From: Argopecten irradians
Lineage: Eukaryota > Mollusca > Bivalvia > Pectinida > Pectinidae
Direction of reading: 5' to 3'
Assembly: GCF_041381155.1 (NCBI RefSeq)
Contig: NC_091144.1
Location: 18,051,544 to 18,115,543, forward strand
DNA length: 64,000 bases
Shown here: positions 11,295 through 23,900 of the stretch, one piece after another
How positions within the stretch are numbered: the first letter of the stretch is position 1
Layout: every line of letters begins with the position of its first letter
Notes under the pieces: generated by a model
Databases searched by the model: none
The model's input: only the letters and a program-made list of their open reading frames with translations
Told to the model about the DNA's origin: nothing
Program-made: the position numbers and the translations under genes

Positions 11295-11765
11295 CAGACA
11301 TTGTTGCCAAGTGGCTAAGAAGTCCCGATATACTACCACAAGCCCTTCACCTCTGGGCCGCGGTGGCCAAGCGGCTAAGACGTCCCGACAAATTACCACA
11401 AGCCCTTCACCTCTGGGCCGCGGTGACTATGACGTCCCGACATATTCTCACAAGCTCTCCACCTCTGGGCCGCGATGGCCAATTGGCTAAGACGTCCTGA
11501 CATATTACCACAAGCCCTACTCCTCTGGGCCGCGGTGGCCAAGTGGCTAAGAAGTCCCGACAAATTTACCACAAGCCCTCCACCTCTGGGCCGCGGTGGC
11601 CAAGTGGCTAAGACGTCCCGACATATTACCACAAGCCCTTCACCTCCGGTTTGCGAGTGTGAATTCCATGCGGGGCAGTTGCTAGGTACTGACCACTAGT
11701 CAGTGGTTTTTCCCGGATACTACGGTTTCGTCCACCATCAAACCTGATAGTCCTTATATAATGTT
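11295..11765 (+). mobile_element. tRNA-derived SINE with its tRNA-like head in six tandem copies
   Basis: A 60-bp unit beginning GGGCCGCGGTGGCCAAG and ending ACCACAAGCC-CTYCACCTCT is repeated head to tail. Copies start near 11295, 11355, 11415 (shortened to 52 bp), 11467, 11527 and 11588. Only the last copy continues into the SINE body (GCGGGGCAGTTGCTAGGTAC, then a GGTTTTTCCCGGATACT block and CCACCATCAAACCTG). TGGCCAAGTGG matches a pol III A box as in tRNA-Ser-type heads; the B box region (GTGTGAATTCC) is damaged. The same family occurs whole at 15809-15982 and, reversed, at 48604-48783. Confidence 0.75.
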
Positions 11766-11820
11766 CAGGCATCGATAAAAATTTAAACAATACCTTTATT
11801 AAAACATTAACTTAGATTTA

Positions 11821-12204
11821 AAGTGTTTTAAAGTTATAAGTGCCATAATTTCCATTCCCACAAAAGAACAAGATATTATACATTTCATAATATTTCATAA
11901 TATTTAATAATATATTTTTATTCACCACCAAATATTCCCAGCATTAAGAATTACTATACTTTTAATGCAAACGTCTTAATTTAACAAGTACAAAATAAAA
12001 GTTGAAATATTTTGGCAGTCCGGCAAAAATTATGATATTTATGTATGCAGTGCAGTGAAATGACTACATACGGTCAGACCAAGAAGACGGTCAGACCAAG
12101 AAGATGTGGTCTGCAAATTCATTTTGCATATTTACAATATTGTTTGTAAGTGTACAATTTATTTCTGTAGGCATGATACATAATCAATAAAATACCATAG
12201 TATT
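11821..12204 (+). repeat. Dispersed family B, left part, interrupted by R1
   Basis: It aligns by eye with 15398-15790 and 59090-59430. Shared blocks are TTAAAGTTATAWGTGCC, GAAATGASTACMTWCGGTCAG, GTGGTCT and TTTCTGYAGG. The family resumes at about 12745 after the R1 insertion (TCTGTGTTGTAACTAATGT, then GAATGATTTTCAGAGATTAA). No coding capacity is seen. The class is unknown. Confidence 0.6.
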
Positions 12205-12739
12205 TGCCCCGCAGGTAGGGCGTTAGAATTGTACCTGCTGCCCCTATTGCATGACCGTAAAAGGCGACTAAATTTAGGATATTATCTTTTCTTTTCTTCC
12301 TAACTGACTTCATCCTTCCTAATGCCTCCCTTGGCACCGCCTCACTTTTGGCCTTGAGTTGAGCGTTCGCCCCTGTGCGGAAGGCTCTGGGTTCTGTCCC
12401 CTGGCCGAGACACACCAAAGTCTATAAAAATGGTAGTTTCTGCTCCTGTTAAGCGCTCAGCATACAGGGAGTGGGACGACTGGTTTGTCCGTTGTCAGTA
12501 TAATGTGGCCGGGTGGGGTATGTTGCTTGGTGTCTTCGGCGGCATGCTTCAATGATATAGCACTATAAAAAGGGGAAGAGTTCCACTATACAAGAAGACA
12601 CTACATGAATATACCGCAGTCTACCAAAACACACACCTCGCACAACATACATGCAACACACCGCATACATGGGAGGCCGTCCTTACATGACCATAGCTGT
12701 TGATAGGACGTCAATTAATCAAACAAACAAACAAACAAT
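12205..12739 (+). mobile_element. R1 dispersed retroposon, near full-length copy
   Basis: It runs from GCCCCGCAGGTAGGGCG to a TTAATCAAACAAACAAACAA tail, colinear with the copy at 1774. The flanks share ATAGTAT, a weak candidate target-site duplication. It interrupts a family-B repeat. Confidence 0.7.
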
Positions 12740-12890
12740 AAAATAGTATAATGCATCAAGTCTGTGTTGTAACTAATGTGTATATGGCATTATACACACG
12801 TACATGTATGTCTATCTATATGAAGAATGATTTTCAGAGATTAATTCATCAATCATAATAGTTTTCAACATATTTTTGAAGATACTATTA
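12740..12890 (+). repeat. Dispersed family B, right part
   Basis: It continues the alignment with the 15.8-kb and 59.3-kb copies (TGTGTTGTAACTAATG and GAATGATTTTCAGAG blocks), which shows that R1 inserted into a pre-existing B copy. Confidence 0.55.
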
Positions 12891-12909
12891 AGCCCGGTAA
12901 TGGCATATT

Positions 12910-12939
12910 TGACCACTGTTTTAATCAAAACAGTGGTCA
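12910..12939. repeat. Perfect 13-bp hairpin
   Basis: TGACCACTGTTTT, loop AATC, AAAACAGTGGTCA. It is too small to call an element. No T-run or other context gives it a function. Confidence 0.6.
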
Positions 12940-12991
12940 TACTAATAACCTCCATAGCGTAGCGTAAAAGATAACTAAAATTCTAAATATT

Positions 12992-13915
12992 CAGGGGCGT
13001 AGAAAGCGGGGGGGGGGGGGGAGGGGCAGGGGGGCAATTGCCCCCCCCCCCATTCCCGGGGGGGGGGGGGCAAATATGTCTTTTTGCCACCCACCCCCCC
13101 CCATTTTTGCCAACTGAAATGTTCAAAAAATGAATATTTGAAAGAAAAAAGGGTCCTCCTGCACATTTTTCTTACTTCGTTCTAAAACGTTCCTAAAACG
13201 TTCAAGCACATAATGTTCAAACCTTTAATAGTAGAAATTCAATACACATGAACTACACTTAAAATGTCCATTAATGGATTCTACGTACTACATTTGTATT
13301 TAAAAATGTCTCTTAAAAGGTTACTTTGTTTAGATGTCTTAGCAAGACATAATTCATTATTATTTTGAGTTACAAAACAATGTGCCGATGGTGTGAAGCC
13401 GGTATGTTCAGATCGAGCGGGGTGCACAATGATATGACGACACAATTATCAGAATTATTATTTCTTAATGCAGGTTACTTTAAACCGAAAAAGTATCATG
13501 GTAAGAACGCTTTAAAATCATTAAAATTCTAAATCGTAATTTTTTCACGGGGGAGACCCCCGAACCCCCCAAACACCAAAATTTCGCGCTTTCGGACGCT
13601 CGCAAAATCATCAAAATACATTGTAAAACTCATCTCAGCCATTCTAAATCGTAATATTTTTCTCCGGGGTCGACCCCCAGACCCCAAAAGCTCACCCCTT
13701 CGGCGCTCACTTGCTAATTTGGCCAATTTGCGTATTCGTTAATTTCCTTTTAGCGACCCCACTGTCTATAAATGTGTACAAGGATTATATTTTATGATAT
13801 ATGAAAAAAGTATGTAAAGTATATATGGTTGTGTGTTGAATTAATCTCCTCCTGGGGGGGTTACAAAATATTGAGGACCTTTGCCCCCATTACGTTTCAT
13901 CTTCCTACGCCACTG
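12992..13915. mobile_element. hAT-like non-autonomous DNA transposon (924 bp)
   Basis: The left terminus CAGGGGCGTAGAAAG is an inverted match of the right terminus (revcomp CAGTGGCGTAGGAAG), the CAGNGGCGTAG type typical of hAT elements. Behind the left end is an extreme run of G and C homopolymers (13008-13110). The interior has CGCGCTTTCGG / TTCGGCGCTC blocks but no transposase frame. The 8-bp flanks TAAATATT and ATGTTCAT do not match, so no target-site duplication is visible and assignment rests on the termini. Confidence 0.6.
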
Positions 13916-14349
13916 ATGTTCATATTATCATATAAGATTCATCAATTTAAGTTTCCTTAAAAACAAACATAAAAAAAAATTATTAACATATATAACATCA
14001 AAATCCCTATAGACATAGCCTGAGAGGAAGTTACAACAGTAACAAGATTACCCGTGTAAATCTATGTTAACTATCAAGGTTCTTCTGCGCGGCAATATGG
14101 AAGACTGCGGGAACATACGGCGACCCGCCTTATGGAAACTAACATTTGATTTAACTATTTAGAAATATTTAGGACGATATACATATTAACAAAGAGTTTA
14201 TAACTTTTGGGCCGTTTCGGTTTAGGTACGTATGTTGCGTATATTTGATTGTATGAAAAAGATATCCAAATAATGTTAGCGGTAGAAAGAGCAAACGAAT
14301 GCATTACAGTGGTATTGATTTTTAATCAGCATATTCCTATTCATGTTTT
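13916..14349. other. No gene recognised
   Basis: AT-rich spacer with nothing identifiable. Confidence 0.4.
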
Positions 14350-14960
14350 TAAGCCACCTGAGACGAAGTCTCACGTGACCTATTCAAATCGCTTTTTTTT
14401 TGTCCGCTTTCGTCCATCGTGAGTCGTATTGTGATAAACAATTTATTTTTTCGACTTCTTGTCCAAAACTTCTGAAACACATTTGTTGAAATTTTACAGT
14501 AACCTTCCATATCCAAAGATCAACCAAAATGTGAATTATCTTGTCCTAGCCCTCCAAGGGCCTCAGGAATGGGGCAAAAAGGGGTCAAGTAGGCTTAGAT
14601 TTCAAAATCTTTTGAAATTCCAGAAATGGTAGATGGATAGATCTTAAGGTCCTTTACAACAATTGTTAATTAGGGTATCACGTTTTCCCCTGAGGAGGGG
14701 GGTCAAGTTTACTATGGATTATAGAGGAAAACGAATTATTTGCTCTATTTTCAAAGGAAATAAGTCAAACTTTTTTAGAATTACTAGCCAGAGATAGTAT
14801 TTTAAGTCCTGGCCGACCCCCAGGGGCAAGAGGGCGGAGCCAAAATGGGTCAAAATTGCTAAAATTTGAAGGGACCAGAGGGGCAGGGCCAATAGCAGTC
14901 AAAAATACTAGAATTTCAAAAAATCTTATTTTGAATTCACAGCTTTTAAAATAAACTTTA
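14350..14960 (+). repeat. Dispersed repeat with GAGACGAAGTCTC palindromic start
   Basis: It opens with GCCACCTGAGACGAAGTCTC followed by ACGTGACCTATTC, a signature I remember as abundant in molluscan genomes, and continues with GGGGTCAAG- and CCAGAGGGGCAGGGCC-type blocks. No open frame is present. The right end is uncertain. Confidence 0.5.
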
Positions 14961-15397
14961 AAATTAACTTTAATTTGTTTTACATCGGTTGAGAAACAAG
15001 TTATACAACATTCTCGATGACGTATAGATGTAAACGCGAGAGAGGTTTTATAATGTTCACAGAATTCATAGATTTGATGGAATCAAATAACTCTTCATTT
15101 ATTAAAAAGTCAAATTTTCAAAATCATTGACTGGTCTGATGGGCCAATATAGTGTATACATGTTTTTGTTTCATTCTCTGTATCGTAACTCATTTGACCA
15201 CTAAGTCCCAGGGGCCTATTGTTAGAAATGTAATTGATTGATAATTGTATGACACAAACTTACGCACCTGTATTTACACCTGTCAAGGTCATTTATGACA
15301 GCCCTAATTCTTCAGTTGTTTAACGAAGCAAGCAGTACATGTATATGTACACAACGTAAATGAATCGGTTATAATCATGCGATAACCTTCACATCGA

Positions 15398-15808
15398 TTT
15401 ATTTAAAGTTATATGTGCCGTATTTTTCATACTTACGAATCAAGACGAGCTTTTGATATGTTATTCATCACCAAAACTTACCTACATGTTGAAAATTACA
15501 GTACCTCCAATGCATTGGTTTTAAATTTACAAATACACATAAGAGCAGAAAATGATTTTAGCCGTACTGCGAAAAATCGTTACATCTACAGTGAAGCGAA
15601 ATGAGTACCTTCGGTCAGACAATGAAGCCTTGTGGTCTACATTTTCATTTCACATTTTTACAGTGTTTTTAGTAATTGTAAAGTGATTTCTGCAGGAAAG
15701 TTTCCATCTAAATATACATAATGCATAAAAAATTGATTTTACAGTACAAAATTTCTGTGTTGTTACTAACGTTTTTAACGCGTCTGAAGCCATTTGTATG
15801 ATTTTTAA
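15398..15808 (+). repeat. Dispersed family B copy
   Basis: It aligns with 11821-12204 plus 12740-12890, and with 59090-59430. It is cut by the SINE that starts at 15809, within the segment that reads GAATGATTTTCA in the other copies. Confidence 0.6.
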
Positions 15809-15982
15809 GGGGCCGCAGTGGCCGAGTGGTTTAAGATGTGCCGACGTATTACCACAAGCCCTCCACCTCTGGGATACCGGTTCGAAGCCCATGTGAGGCA
15901 TTTGCCAGGTAACGACCGCTGACCGTTGGTTTTTCTCCGAGTACTCCGGCTTTCCACCACCATCAAACCTGGCAGTCCTTAC
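15809..15982 (+). mobile_element. tRNA-derived SINE, whole copy
   Basis: The head GGGGCCGCAGTGGCCGAGTGG carries an A box (TGGCCGAGTGG, 15819-15829) and a B box (GGTTCGAAGCC, 15879-15889) at normal pol III spacing. The body has GGTTTTTCTCCGAGTACTCC and CCACCACCATCAAACCTGG blocks. The head resembles a tRNA-Ser gene but cannot fold as a complete tRNA. The family resembles molluscan V-type SINEs from memory; this was not tested. Confidence 0.8.
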
Positions 15983-16110
15983 ATTTTTCTTGATGGAAAC
16001 CATGTTTGTATGTTAAGGATGGTTACGAGAGCAAAAGAGTGCACTCTATGGTTTCTTTATGGAAAACATTTTTGTATGTTAAGGATGGTTACGAGAGCAA
16101 CTTTATTTGC
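15983..16110 (+). repeat. Short tandem duplication of about 65 bp
   Basis: TTTGTATGTTAAGGATGGTT followed by ACGAGAGCAA occurs twice, at about 16003 and 16071, preceded each time by GATGGAAACC/TATGGAAAAC-type sequence. Confidence 0.7.
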
Positions 16111-19100
16111 AATGATACACAACTATTACACCAGTTGCATCCGCAATGTACTCTATTTTTAAAATTCAACAATTTAATCACTAAATAACTTATTAATGTT
16201 TCCGTACTTTAAGGCCAAAACGGGCACAAAATTATATGTAATGTTTTCATTTATCGGATTTGAATATTGATACAATTTAGCTAATTGTTGTGTTATACTA
16301 TCCCACTTTAAACGTCCGATTTAAAACATTGTTGACAATAAATTGATTGAGGATTTCCCAAACTTTTTAAACTATCATCATGTAAAAACAAGGGCGCCAT
16401 TTATCGAATTTGTTGTCTAATTTTATTTTTTGATATTGTTTTAAATATCATATTTTGGTTGAAGATTTCACGTGGGAAATGCAAATTGTTGAGTCATAGA
16501 TTCTAAAACAACGGAAAGAAATAATACATGAAAACAAATCACATTATTTTAATCTGAAAAGTATCTTTATGTGTACTATAAAAATATCATCACCACAATG
16601 AAAGACATATTATAAACAATTGTTTATATTTGCTCATTTTTTTATTAAAGATACGTGATTTTTGTCATCTTTGTGGATTGTGAAGCGTTTAAATATGTAT
16701 ATAATTTTGTTCACATCAATAAAAAGAACATAGGTTATGTTATGTACTGTAAATTAGGATAAAAGTATTTATCAGTTTGCATTAAAGCAAGAAAGCTGCT
16801 GATACCGATACTATTCCATTGTATTATCTACCACATATATTACAAAAAAGTCCAAATACAAGGTCTACCAACAAGGTCAAATCTATATCGAGGACGACCA
16901 CTCGATTTCTAACAGACCTGACGAGCGGTTTACAATGTAAATCAAATCTATCACTGGGCCATTGTCCCCGGGCTATTGTCTGACAGTTCTGCATACAATG
17001 GATAATGCATCATACTTACCTGGCTATATATGACAGGTCTACACCACACAAGTACCACAGGCGGACGGTGGTATTGACAGCGGTTATCATTAGCAATTAT
17101 TGATTGTGTACTTAAATTGACAATGATTCAATTGCTTTTTCACAGAGGTTTTGTTTTAAAAAAATAAATTAATAAAATATCTTTTAGCACCCTTTTGGAA
17201 TAATTTGAACTCAATACATTGTTTAATAAAAATATTGTGTTGTTTAATTTATTTAATTCAATTTTTCGAGTATTTTCACTGCCATGTAATTACTTTATGT
17301 AAATGTTTTTTATTTTGTTATCCCTTGTGTTACCTTAAATGTTAAATCAAGGCACATAGTCTTTTACATGAGTTGGTCTTATTTATTTTAACTCCATGTA
17401 AGACATGCAAATCTCGAAAAATGCGTATATGATGATAAAACATAATCAATATCTACAGTTTATTTCTCAATTTTGAGAGACTATTTTAAGTTGTATGGTC
17501 TGTGACATGCTGTAGTTTTGACATAAAAAGCATTTTATTTTAAAGTGTTCTATATATCTTCCCCGCCTCTATAATTTTTGAACTTTCCATATTTACCGAC
17601 TTATTCGAATTAACATAGTTATGAAACAATTAAATTTAAATATTGATTTTTAACATGTACACATTTTAAATAGCTCGGAAGTCTCCGAACTGTTCCGATC
17701 AGTACAGGTATTAGCGATGTTATCCACATGATACGACTCGGGTGGTTCCGATCTATACGGGTATCGCCAATGTCGATCACGTGATGCTATTCATGTTATC
17801 AGATATTACCCGGAAGTTTGAAACATGTCTTTGACTATGGCGGGTCTTTCAAAACTTATATTCATGCGACATTTACCTCTATGTCAATAGTAATTTGGTG
17901 CTTCTATGGAACTTAACCATCATATATAAGCATCCATATTTACACAGTTTGTGATGGTGAAATTTACAAGAAATACAACTTTAAGTTTCAAAACAAAGTT
18001 TTGTAAACATTACAACGCAATTATTGAATTATAAAATATTAAAAAACAAATTATATTATGGGTACTATTTTCGGAAAATCGATTCATAGGAAGTTGAATT
18101 TGAGAAGAGATTTTTTTGTGGGTATATTAGTAAATTTACGCTAATTGAACATTTTCACCTGACAAAAATATCTGTTTAGGATCAAACGGACCAACACATG
18201 AACCCCTGTGTTGTTACTGACATACTGAAGTTTATTAGTACTTTTTCCACGGTTCTCCGGCGATGCTTGATCGTTAAACACAATACCAAGACGTGTACAC
18301 CAGCTAAAATGATAATAATTAATCGTATATCGACCCTTACATCCTTATTAAATTCCAATATTATATAAATATCGGAGCTGTCAACTGCGATAAAAGAGGA
18401 GGTATAAATGGGAAAAAATTACGAAAACAACAACAACAACAAAAAACAAAAAACCAGAAAAAAACAAAAACTATTGACTCAATTGATCTTAATATCAATT
18501 TTCATCTTCCATATTTATTCCTTTTATACTATAATATTATAAAAGTATATGTCTAGAAAATAGACATTCTCTTATTTTTGTTTTTGATTGCTTCGGGTCT
18601 CCATTTTGATCGCCTTCACATGTTCAAATGTTTTATCAGTAGCATCGCTTATGAGTCTGAAAAAAGGAAAACATTGAAAGTGTCTTTAATGTCACCAAAC
18701 AGTCAGAACGAAACGGTTATAAGTTTTCTTTAATTTTTCCTATGAATTAGCTATGAATTAACTATACGAATGTGTGGTGTCGTTGGCGCCTGTAGGGAAT
18801 CCTAAAAGGACGAAAATGCCTTTGTCAAAACAGACTCGGTTTTCAATTTTCAAATGTTAGCTTAATTTTCATATCTTTTGAAATGTGAAATAATCCTGAC
18901 AGTGTTATACATGTATGAGATGAATAAGTGACCTTGATGTTCATGAAAACATTTTGATTCTTTATCCTGACTGACATGAATGCCATATTTTAAAATCCCG
19001 AAAATATGTGAATGAAAAGATGATAAGTGAATTATCTTGATCTCTAGATAGACGAATATAATGAAGGTGAAGTAATTGGCCCATTGACAAACGACTACTG

Positions 19101-20274
19101 TCTACTGTCGAAGATCTACTTATTTTGAAGTTAAATGACTTACGGTGATATTGACAATAATGTCACAATATGGTGTCTTCAAGATTTACCATTCTTTGTC
19201 ATCACTCATCATATACTGTATAAATGTGACGTGTATTTATTATCAAATTGAGATGAAGTAATGAAAAATAAAAGTTCAGTCCCAATATTTTTTTTCATGA
19301 GAGAAGATTTACCAGTTTAATTAAAAGATACTTTGATATCAATTATAATACACTGTCAATTCAAAATATGATGCGTTTGTTATTAAATTTAAGAGACTTA
19401 ATCGAATGATAATGATGTCACACTTTTTCGTTAAGAAAAAAAATAATATGTATACTATTCTTTGACGTCACGTATCAAAAATAGAAAGATGATGAATGGA
19501 TTCAAATTCGAATGAAGTAATGAGAATGACGATAATGGTCACACGTTTTCAACACCGATATCATAGTTGACATCACCTCTCATACATACATAGCTGTACT
19601 ACAAGTATAAAACAGAAGCGTCCTGGTATGTTTCGGTGACACAAATATGATTGACACAGTCCTTGTGACATCGGCCGGTAATAAAAAACCAAACCTCAAT
19701 AATACTTCACACATACATAAACGACCTCTCGCTGAATCGTTATAGATTCGTTTGTCATTAATGTGCCGGATAAACAAATAAGGTCAGGTGACATAATTAG
19801 GAATAGTAATTATGTTTCTTTTACATAATAAATGAGATGTCATAAGTTTGTGACTTAATATTTCACCTCACGTTCCTTAACACAGTTCATACCATCGTCG
19901 TTAGAATACCAATATAAGACGACGCCATATACAAAAAGTATCGTCCTAAATCATAACCTGTTTGTCAGCGGTCATAACTTTTTATTGCTAACACTCTGTA
20001 TATTAATGTTGTCAGGCTGACATACATGTTCGTACTGTAGATTCGGTTGTTGGGTGAATAACGATGCTGGTACATCGAATGTGTACTATTATTTGGTCTC
20101 TACGTTTTGTGTGCATAGGAAAATGTTCTAAAATGGATTTTTTTAGAAAATAATAATCTCTTTAGCACCCTTGACAAAGAACAAAACGCTTGTCCATGTG
20201 TTGGATTGAGCGATCTCGTACGCGACTTGTTGCAAATAGGGAACAAATGAGTACATAATACACCTCTCTGAGAC
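16111..20274. other. No gene recognised; AT-rich with a few GC-richer patches
   Basis: At 16880-17095 a GC-richer patch includes a minus-strand donor-like GCCAG|GTAAGTATG, with donor at about 17018. The 24-codon minus frame before it is not recognised. At 17690-17790 a diverged doublet (GTTCCGATC...CACATGATAC / GTTCCGATC...CACGTGATGC) is present. Degenerate ATGTCACA/GATGAAGTAATG motifs recur through 19000-19560. None is convincing as a gene. Confidence 0.35.
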
Positions 20275-20755
20275 TGGTAGGGCGTTAAAATTTTATCTGC
20301 TGCTCCTACTGCATGATCGTAAAACGCGAAAGCAAAAACTTTAGGATGTTTTCTTTTCTCTCCTTTCAAACTTCCTAACGTCTTCCTTGACACCGCCTCA
20401 ATCTTGGCCTTCTGTTGAGCGCTCGCCTTTGTGAGGTAGGCTCTGGGTTTTGTCCCCTGATCGAGACACACCAAATGCTATAAAAGTGATAGGTTCTGTT
20501 CCTGCCTAGCGTTCGTTCAGCAAACAGGGAGTAGGGCAACTGGTTCGGGTGGAGTGTATTTATTTGTGTCTTCGGCAGCATGCTTCAGTGATAAAGCACC
20601 ATAAAAAGGGCAACAGTTCCACTATACAAAAAAAGAACCGTAGTCTCTCAAAACACGCGCCTCGCACTACACACACGCTACATACCGCATATATGGACGG
20701 ACGCCCTAACATGACACTGGCTGTTTATAGGACATTAGTTGATCAAACAAAGACT
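20275..20755 (+). mobile_element. R1 dispersed retroposon, diverged copy
   Basis: It is colinear with R1 from GGTAGGGCGTTAAAATT to GGACATTAGTTGATCAAACA, with more substitutions than the copy at 1774. It lies just upstream of the peroxidase gene and could contribute to its 5' region. Confidence 0.7.
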
Positions 20756-20935
20756 ATATGTGATGTCCGCAAAATAACTAAACGTATTTTCTTTTTCAAA
20801 TAATAACAGTTATTTTAACTGAACCCGAGTGTAACTACGTTATTTTAGTACCATGCATTGGTTAGGGAAACCATTCATTTGACACTTGGTGTTTCCATTT
20901 ACCTACTGTTTCTTCTGTTTATCTGCAGGCTTAAG

Positions 20936-23900
20936 ATGGCGTCCACTCTAAGGATGAGCTTCACCAGTCTTGTGACAGTTGTTTCCCTTCTCCCATTATG
21001 TCTGTCAAATCCCGGACCTGTCGGTTATCTAAATTATGCCACACTTTCCGACATGATATCACACTCTATCAAGACTGCAGTGAAAGAGCTGGAAATTAAA
21101 AAACATTTTGAAGAGCAACATTTCCATTCGGGTACGTCATTCTATTTGAAAACTAAGACAAACCAGTTTCAAGAACCAAAACATCTATTTTCGCAAATCA
21201 CGATGACTTTTGACGCTCATTTCATTGTTTTGATTGATATTTTTGACATTGTTTGCCGCTATGATTCTGTATAGTAAAATGTTTATTTTCTGTTTTAGGA
21301 AATGACCGTAAGTTGTCGGAAGGTCATTTGTGGCACCATGCTCGATTCATGTTTTCTGGAGACCGAGGGAAAGTATCGCAGCTAAACGATAAAGCTTACA
21401 TCAGTGTTCGGGCTACAAAGGAACTACTTAGTCTGTAAGATACATATGGAAATGGTGATATATCATATAAAATAGGGCTTTTGAACCTGCAAAATTCACC
21501 ATTGACATAGTCCCTATATATATATGCAAATAGTACGTTCAATTATTTTGAGATCTATACTGTTAAACCTCGCGTTTCAATGCAATGATATATATTGACG
21601 GTTTCATGAATTTTAGACATTTTAAAGCGAAGTTAAAACCCGCTCTGAATAATCCGAAAAATAGTATCAGTAGAGACTTTTATTACTCTTTTACTGACGA
21701 TCGGCAATTTATACATATTATATAAAAAATGAATAAATACATAATTTTTCTTTTCCACTTCTGACAGAACAAAACTGCCCCTAGAAGTACTACAGTCCGA
21801 CCCGAAAGTCGTTGAGAAGTGGCGGCAGTGTATTGATCCATACTGTAGCTGCCCAGTCCCCAGATGTAACCCAAAACAGTGGTATCGTACGGCCGACGGC
21901 ACTTGTAACAACCTGAAACATCCCAACTGGGGCGCCTCAATGAGGCCACAGCTTCGATACTTACCGGCGGCATACAGCGACGGTATGTTCTAAGTGCGTT
22001 CAATGCATAAGACTTCATATGTAGACTTGATGTATTCTTTCTGTTGATGCACGCACTTTCTTTTCTAACAGCACTACTAATTAATTACTTTTGTAGATAA
22101 GTCTTTCTGAATAAATTTCAAAATTGTAATGTTTGAATCACTGATGTTATGGAAGGTATTTTAAAATTAAAGGGTAGTTGGTCGAATTGAGTTAATGCAT
22201 AAAAATAAGTTGATTTGTAGCAGTACCCTTCATTTCTCTTTTCTCAACATCTTCGACATGATATGTCACTGTCGTTGATAATGGGACATCAAACCAACCC
22301 AAACCAACCACACCAAATAGCGATACGAAGTCAGTTAAATAAGATGAAATATTGAATTTTACTTGTTACGAGCATTTCCATTGGCTTAAAAAATTACCTT
22401 ATCAGCCATAAAGGAAAAAATGGCGTCGCCTTTTGAAACGTTGCTCCTGATTGGCTGGGATGACGGCGTAATGATTTCATAGACAAAAGAGTCCCAAAAT
22501 GAATTTTGAATATTGAAGAGATTATCTTTTGTAAATTGTATTGTAAGGATTAATTTGAATAGATTTTTATCTTACGGGGATATAACACAAAAAATCTATT
22601 TAAGTTAATCCATAAATACTATAAAAAGGAGAAACATGATATGTTACAAATTGTTATATTACAATCCTTTTGGTACAGGTATAAACATGCCTCGAATCTT
22701 CAGTATCACCGGTAAACATCTACCGAGTGCCAGAGTGATCAGCAATGTAATCCATAGTACAGGCACGTGTCGATTTGACGAGAATGGTTACTCCGTACTA
22801 TTGATGTCCTGGGGCCAGATTATCGACCACGACTTACAAGGAACCCCAATGACCAAAGGTGGGTATATCCTAACGGTTATAACGATTCTCTGGAAGTTAC
22901 TTCGGTATAAACATATTTCATTATAGGTATTTACAACAAACAATTTATTTATTTGAGTCTTTATCACGAAGATCAGTATGAATTGGTGTAAGCGTGTTTG
23001 TCAGAACCGTGTTGTACATGCGTTTTATACTATCCCATAGCCACCTTTATCACTTTGTTGTATCAACCATTTTGTTACCACGTATGTTATTATAGTTTTT
23101 CATATCATTTATCAATAGTATCTCACATGAAACATGCTTGATAATATCACTTTCATTCCAGTCCATGATGTTTTTCTTTTATCTTTACAGGTTTCAACAA
23201 CTCGGATATTATGTGTTGTTCACTTGGGGAGTCTGCCGCCGATCAAAGGTATGTAAACATATGTCATATCAACGGTTTTTTTTATTTATCTAGCTTAGAT
23301 GAAAATCAATTATGATACATGTATACACATTGGTTTTAATATTAGTTTGTCTTAATAAAAATATACTTGGTTGAGTAGATTATTTTATCGTTTTCCAAGA
23401 AAATATCACATTTGAAAATTTATCTTCAATCCAATAAATGATTGGATAGCATTCTCTCATTTCTTTCCTTGTTTTCCCTTGTCTAATCACAATGCTATTT
23501 TTAACAAACAGGGGATCCTGTTTTCCGATAAAGGTGCCTTTGCCCGATCCCCGATTTAGATCAAAGTGCATGAACTTCGTCAGATCTTCTATCGCGCCAA
23601 CACAGTTATGTGATATGGGTAAGACTATTTTCAAATATAGCTATAACTTCATTTACAATTGTAAAATCAAAATGATCGTATAAGATTCGTGACAAATCGC
23701 TGTAGGCAATTACCAACAATCCACCATCAGTACTGCTCAACGAGGATGTACAAATTGTAACTAGGACAGATCAGTTCAATAGTATGAAATATGTTGCTCA
23801 TGAGTACTTACAGTTTTGTTGGATCTTTTAGATGATAGTATGAATTATACAGCAATGAAAATGCCTGTTTCTAACACTATTGAATTAATAAATTAATCTC

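Noticed and set aside
11276..11699. Overlapping plus and minus ORFs of 74-79 codons
   Set aside because: They are frames across the 60-bp tandem SINE heads.
12975..13166. Glycine/proline-rich minus ORF
   Set aside because: It is a translation of G/C homopolymers in the hAT-like element.
15809..15890. tRNA-Ser gene
   Set aside because: A and B boxes are present but the acceptor and anticodon stems do not close, and a SINE body follows.
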